Below are positions 32,231 to 32,399 of a stretch of DNA of 32,399 bases, piece after piece. Position 1 is the stretch's first letter; every line of letters starts with the position of its first letter. The translations under genes and the position numbers were made by a program. Location of the stretch: NCBI GenBank assembly GCA_005798555.1, contig SYJA01000008.1:1-32399 (forward strand), given 5' to 3'. This stretch comes from Actinomycetota bacterium. GTDB taxonomy: Bacteria; Actinomycetota; Actinomycetes; S36-B12. The notes under the pieces were generated by a model. That model saw nothing but the letters and a program-made list of their open reading frames with translations, was not told the DNA's origin and did not search any database.

Positions 32231-32399
32231 GAAATCACCACAGCAGACCAGAGCGCCAGTATCGCCGTCGACACCACGGACCCAGAGGTTTCGGGTATTG
32301 CGTCCTGGAAGGATTACTTCGCTGCCGGTGCGGTAGCGGGTAACTCCCTTGATGTGCTCAAGGATCAGACCGAGGTTGTCTCCGCGGCGCTTCGTGCCG
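32231..32399 (+). other. Open frame running off the window edge
   Basis: The frame EITTADQSAS...VSGIASWKDYFAAGAVAGNSLD is open for 56 codons to the window edge and has coding-like composition, but no ATG or GTG begins it here. It may be a gene whose start was disturbed by the adjacent IS3 remnant, or simply an incomplete view. No family recognised. Confidence 0.3.

Noticed and set aside
1-32399. CRISPR arrays, rRNA genes, prophage or plasmid functions
   Set aside because: No regularly spaced repeats, rRNA sequence, integrase of phage type, or replication genes were seen; the only mobile sequence is the IS3 remnant.

Overview
The window reads as chromosomal DNA from an actinobacterium (Actinomycetota). 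It is moderately high in GC, starts many genes with GTG or TTG, couples genes by 4-bp ATGA/GTGA overlaps, carries a polyphosphate-glucokinase-like ROK protein and a Tat-dependent Rieske protein, and has tRNA-Ser genes with encoded CCA. The lineage cannot be fixed from the sequence alone.

Layout. (1) 1-5.2 kb is ordinary chromosome: a partial tRNA (probably Arg), a large multi-span membrane protein with a 15-bp tandem repeat, a small unknown protein, a Rieske protein, tRNA-Ser(GCT), a ROK kinase and an EamA exporter. (2) 5.2-10.7 kb is a sugar-uptake regulon: a LacI-type repressor divergent from a binding protein-permease-ATPase ABC cassette, with a Gfo/Idh/MocA oxidoreductase next to it. A clear promoter and two LacI-type palindromes lie between repressor and cassette. 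(3) 10.7-25.9 kb is a bacterial microcompartment (BMC) locus made of two divergent gene sets. The leftward set (18338 to 10695) has the content of the mycobacterial/rhodococcal RMM or aminoacetone-utilisation type: class III PLP phospho-lyase/aminotransferase, CoA-acylating aldehyde dehydrogenase, BMC-T, a small helix-tagged protein, BMC-P, BMC-H, a second BMC-T, an APH-fold amino-alcohol kinase, an SDR and a GntR regulator. The rightward set (18553 to 25895) has an APC permease, an acetamidase/formamidase, a GlcG/PduO-C protein, a fused large+medium B12-dependent diol dehydratase, its small subunit and a DdrA-type reactivase. (4) 25.9-31.4 kb holds a three-gene coupled operon (TPP-dependent 2-oxoacid decarboxylase, CrtO-like acyltransferase, dimethylargininase-like amidinohydrolase), tRNA-Ser(TGA), an acetolactate decarboxylase, an internally deleted nucleosidase and a flippase. 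(5) 31.5-32.2 kb is a decayed IS3-family transposase.

How the BMC genes may work together (inference). The permease imports an amino alcohol or amine. The SDR interconverts aminoacetone and 1-amino-2-propanol, the kinase phosphorylates the latter, and the PLP enzyme eliminates phosphate and ammonia to give propionaldehyde. The aldehyde dehydrogenase oxidises propionaldehyde to propionyl-CoA inside the shell. The coenzyme-B12 dehydratase would give a second entry to the same aldehyde from a diol. Two points look unusual. The dehydratase keeps all its known catalytic residues but differs at the two pocket positions (301 and 336) that shape substrate choice. The BMC-H pore loop carries Asp at the position of PduA Ser40. 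Both could suit a cationic amino-alcohol substrate. I see no DdrB, cobalamin adenosyltransferase, PduL phosphotransacylase or alcohol dehydrogenase in the window.
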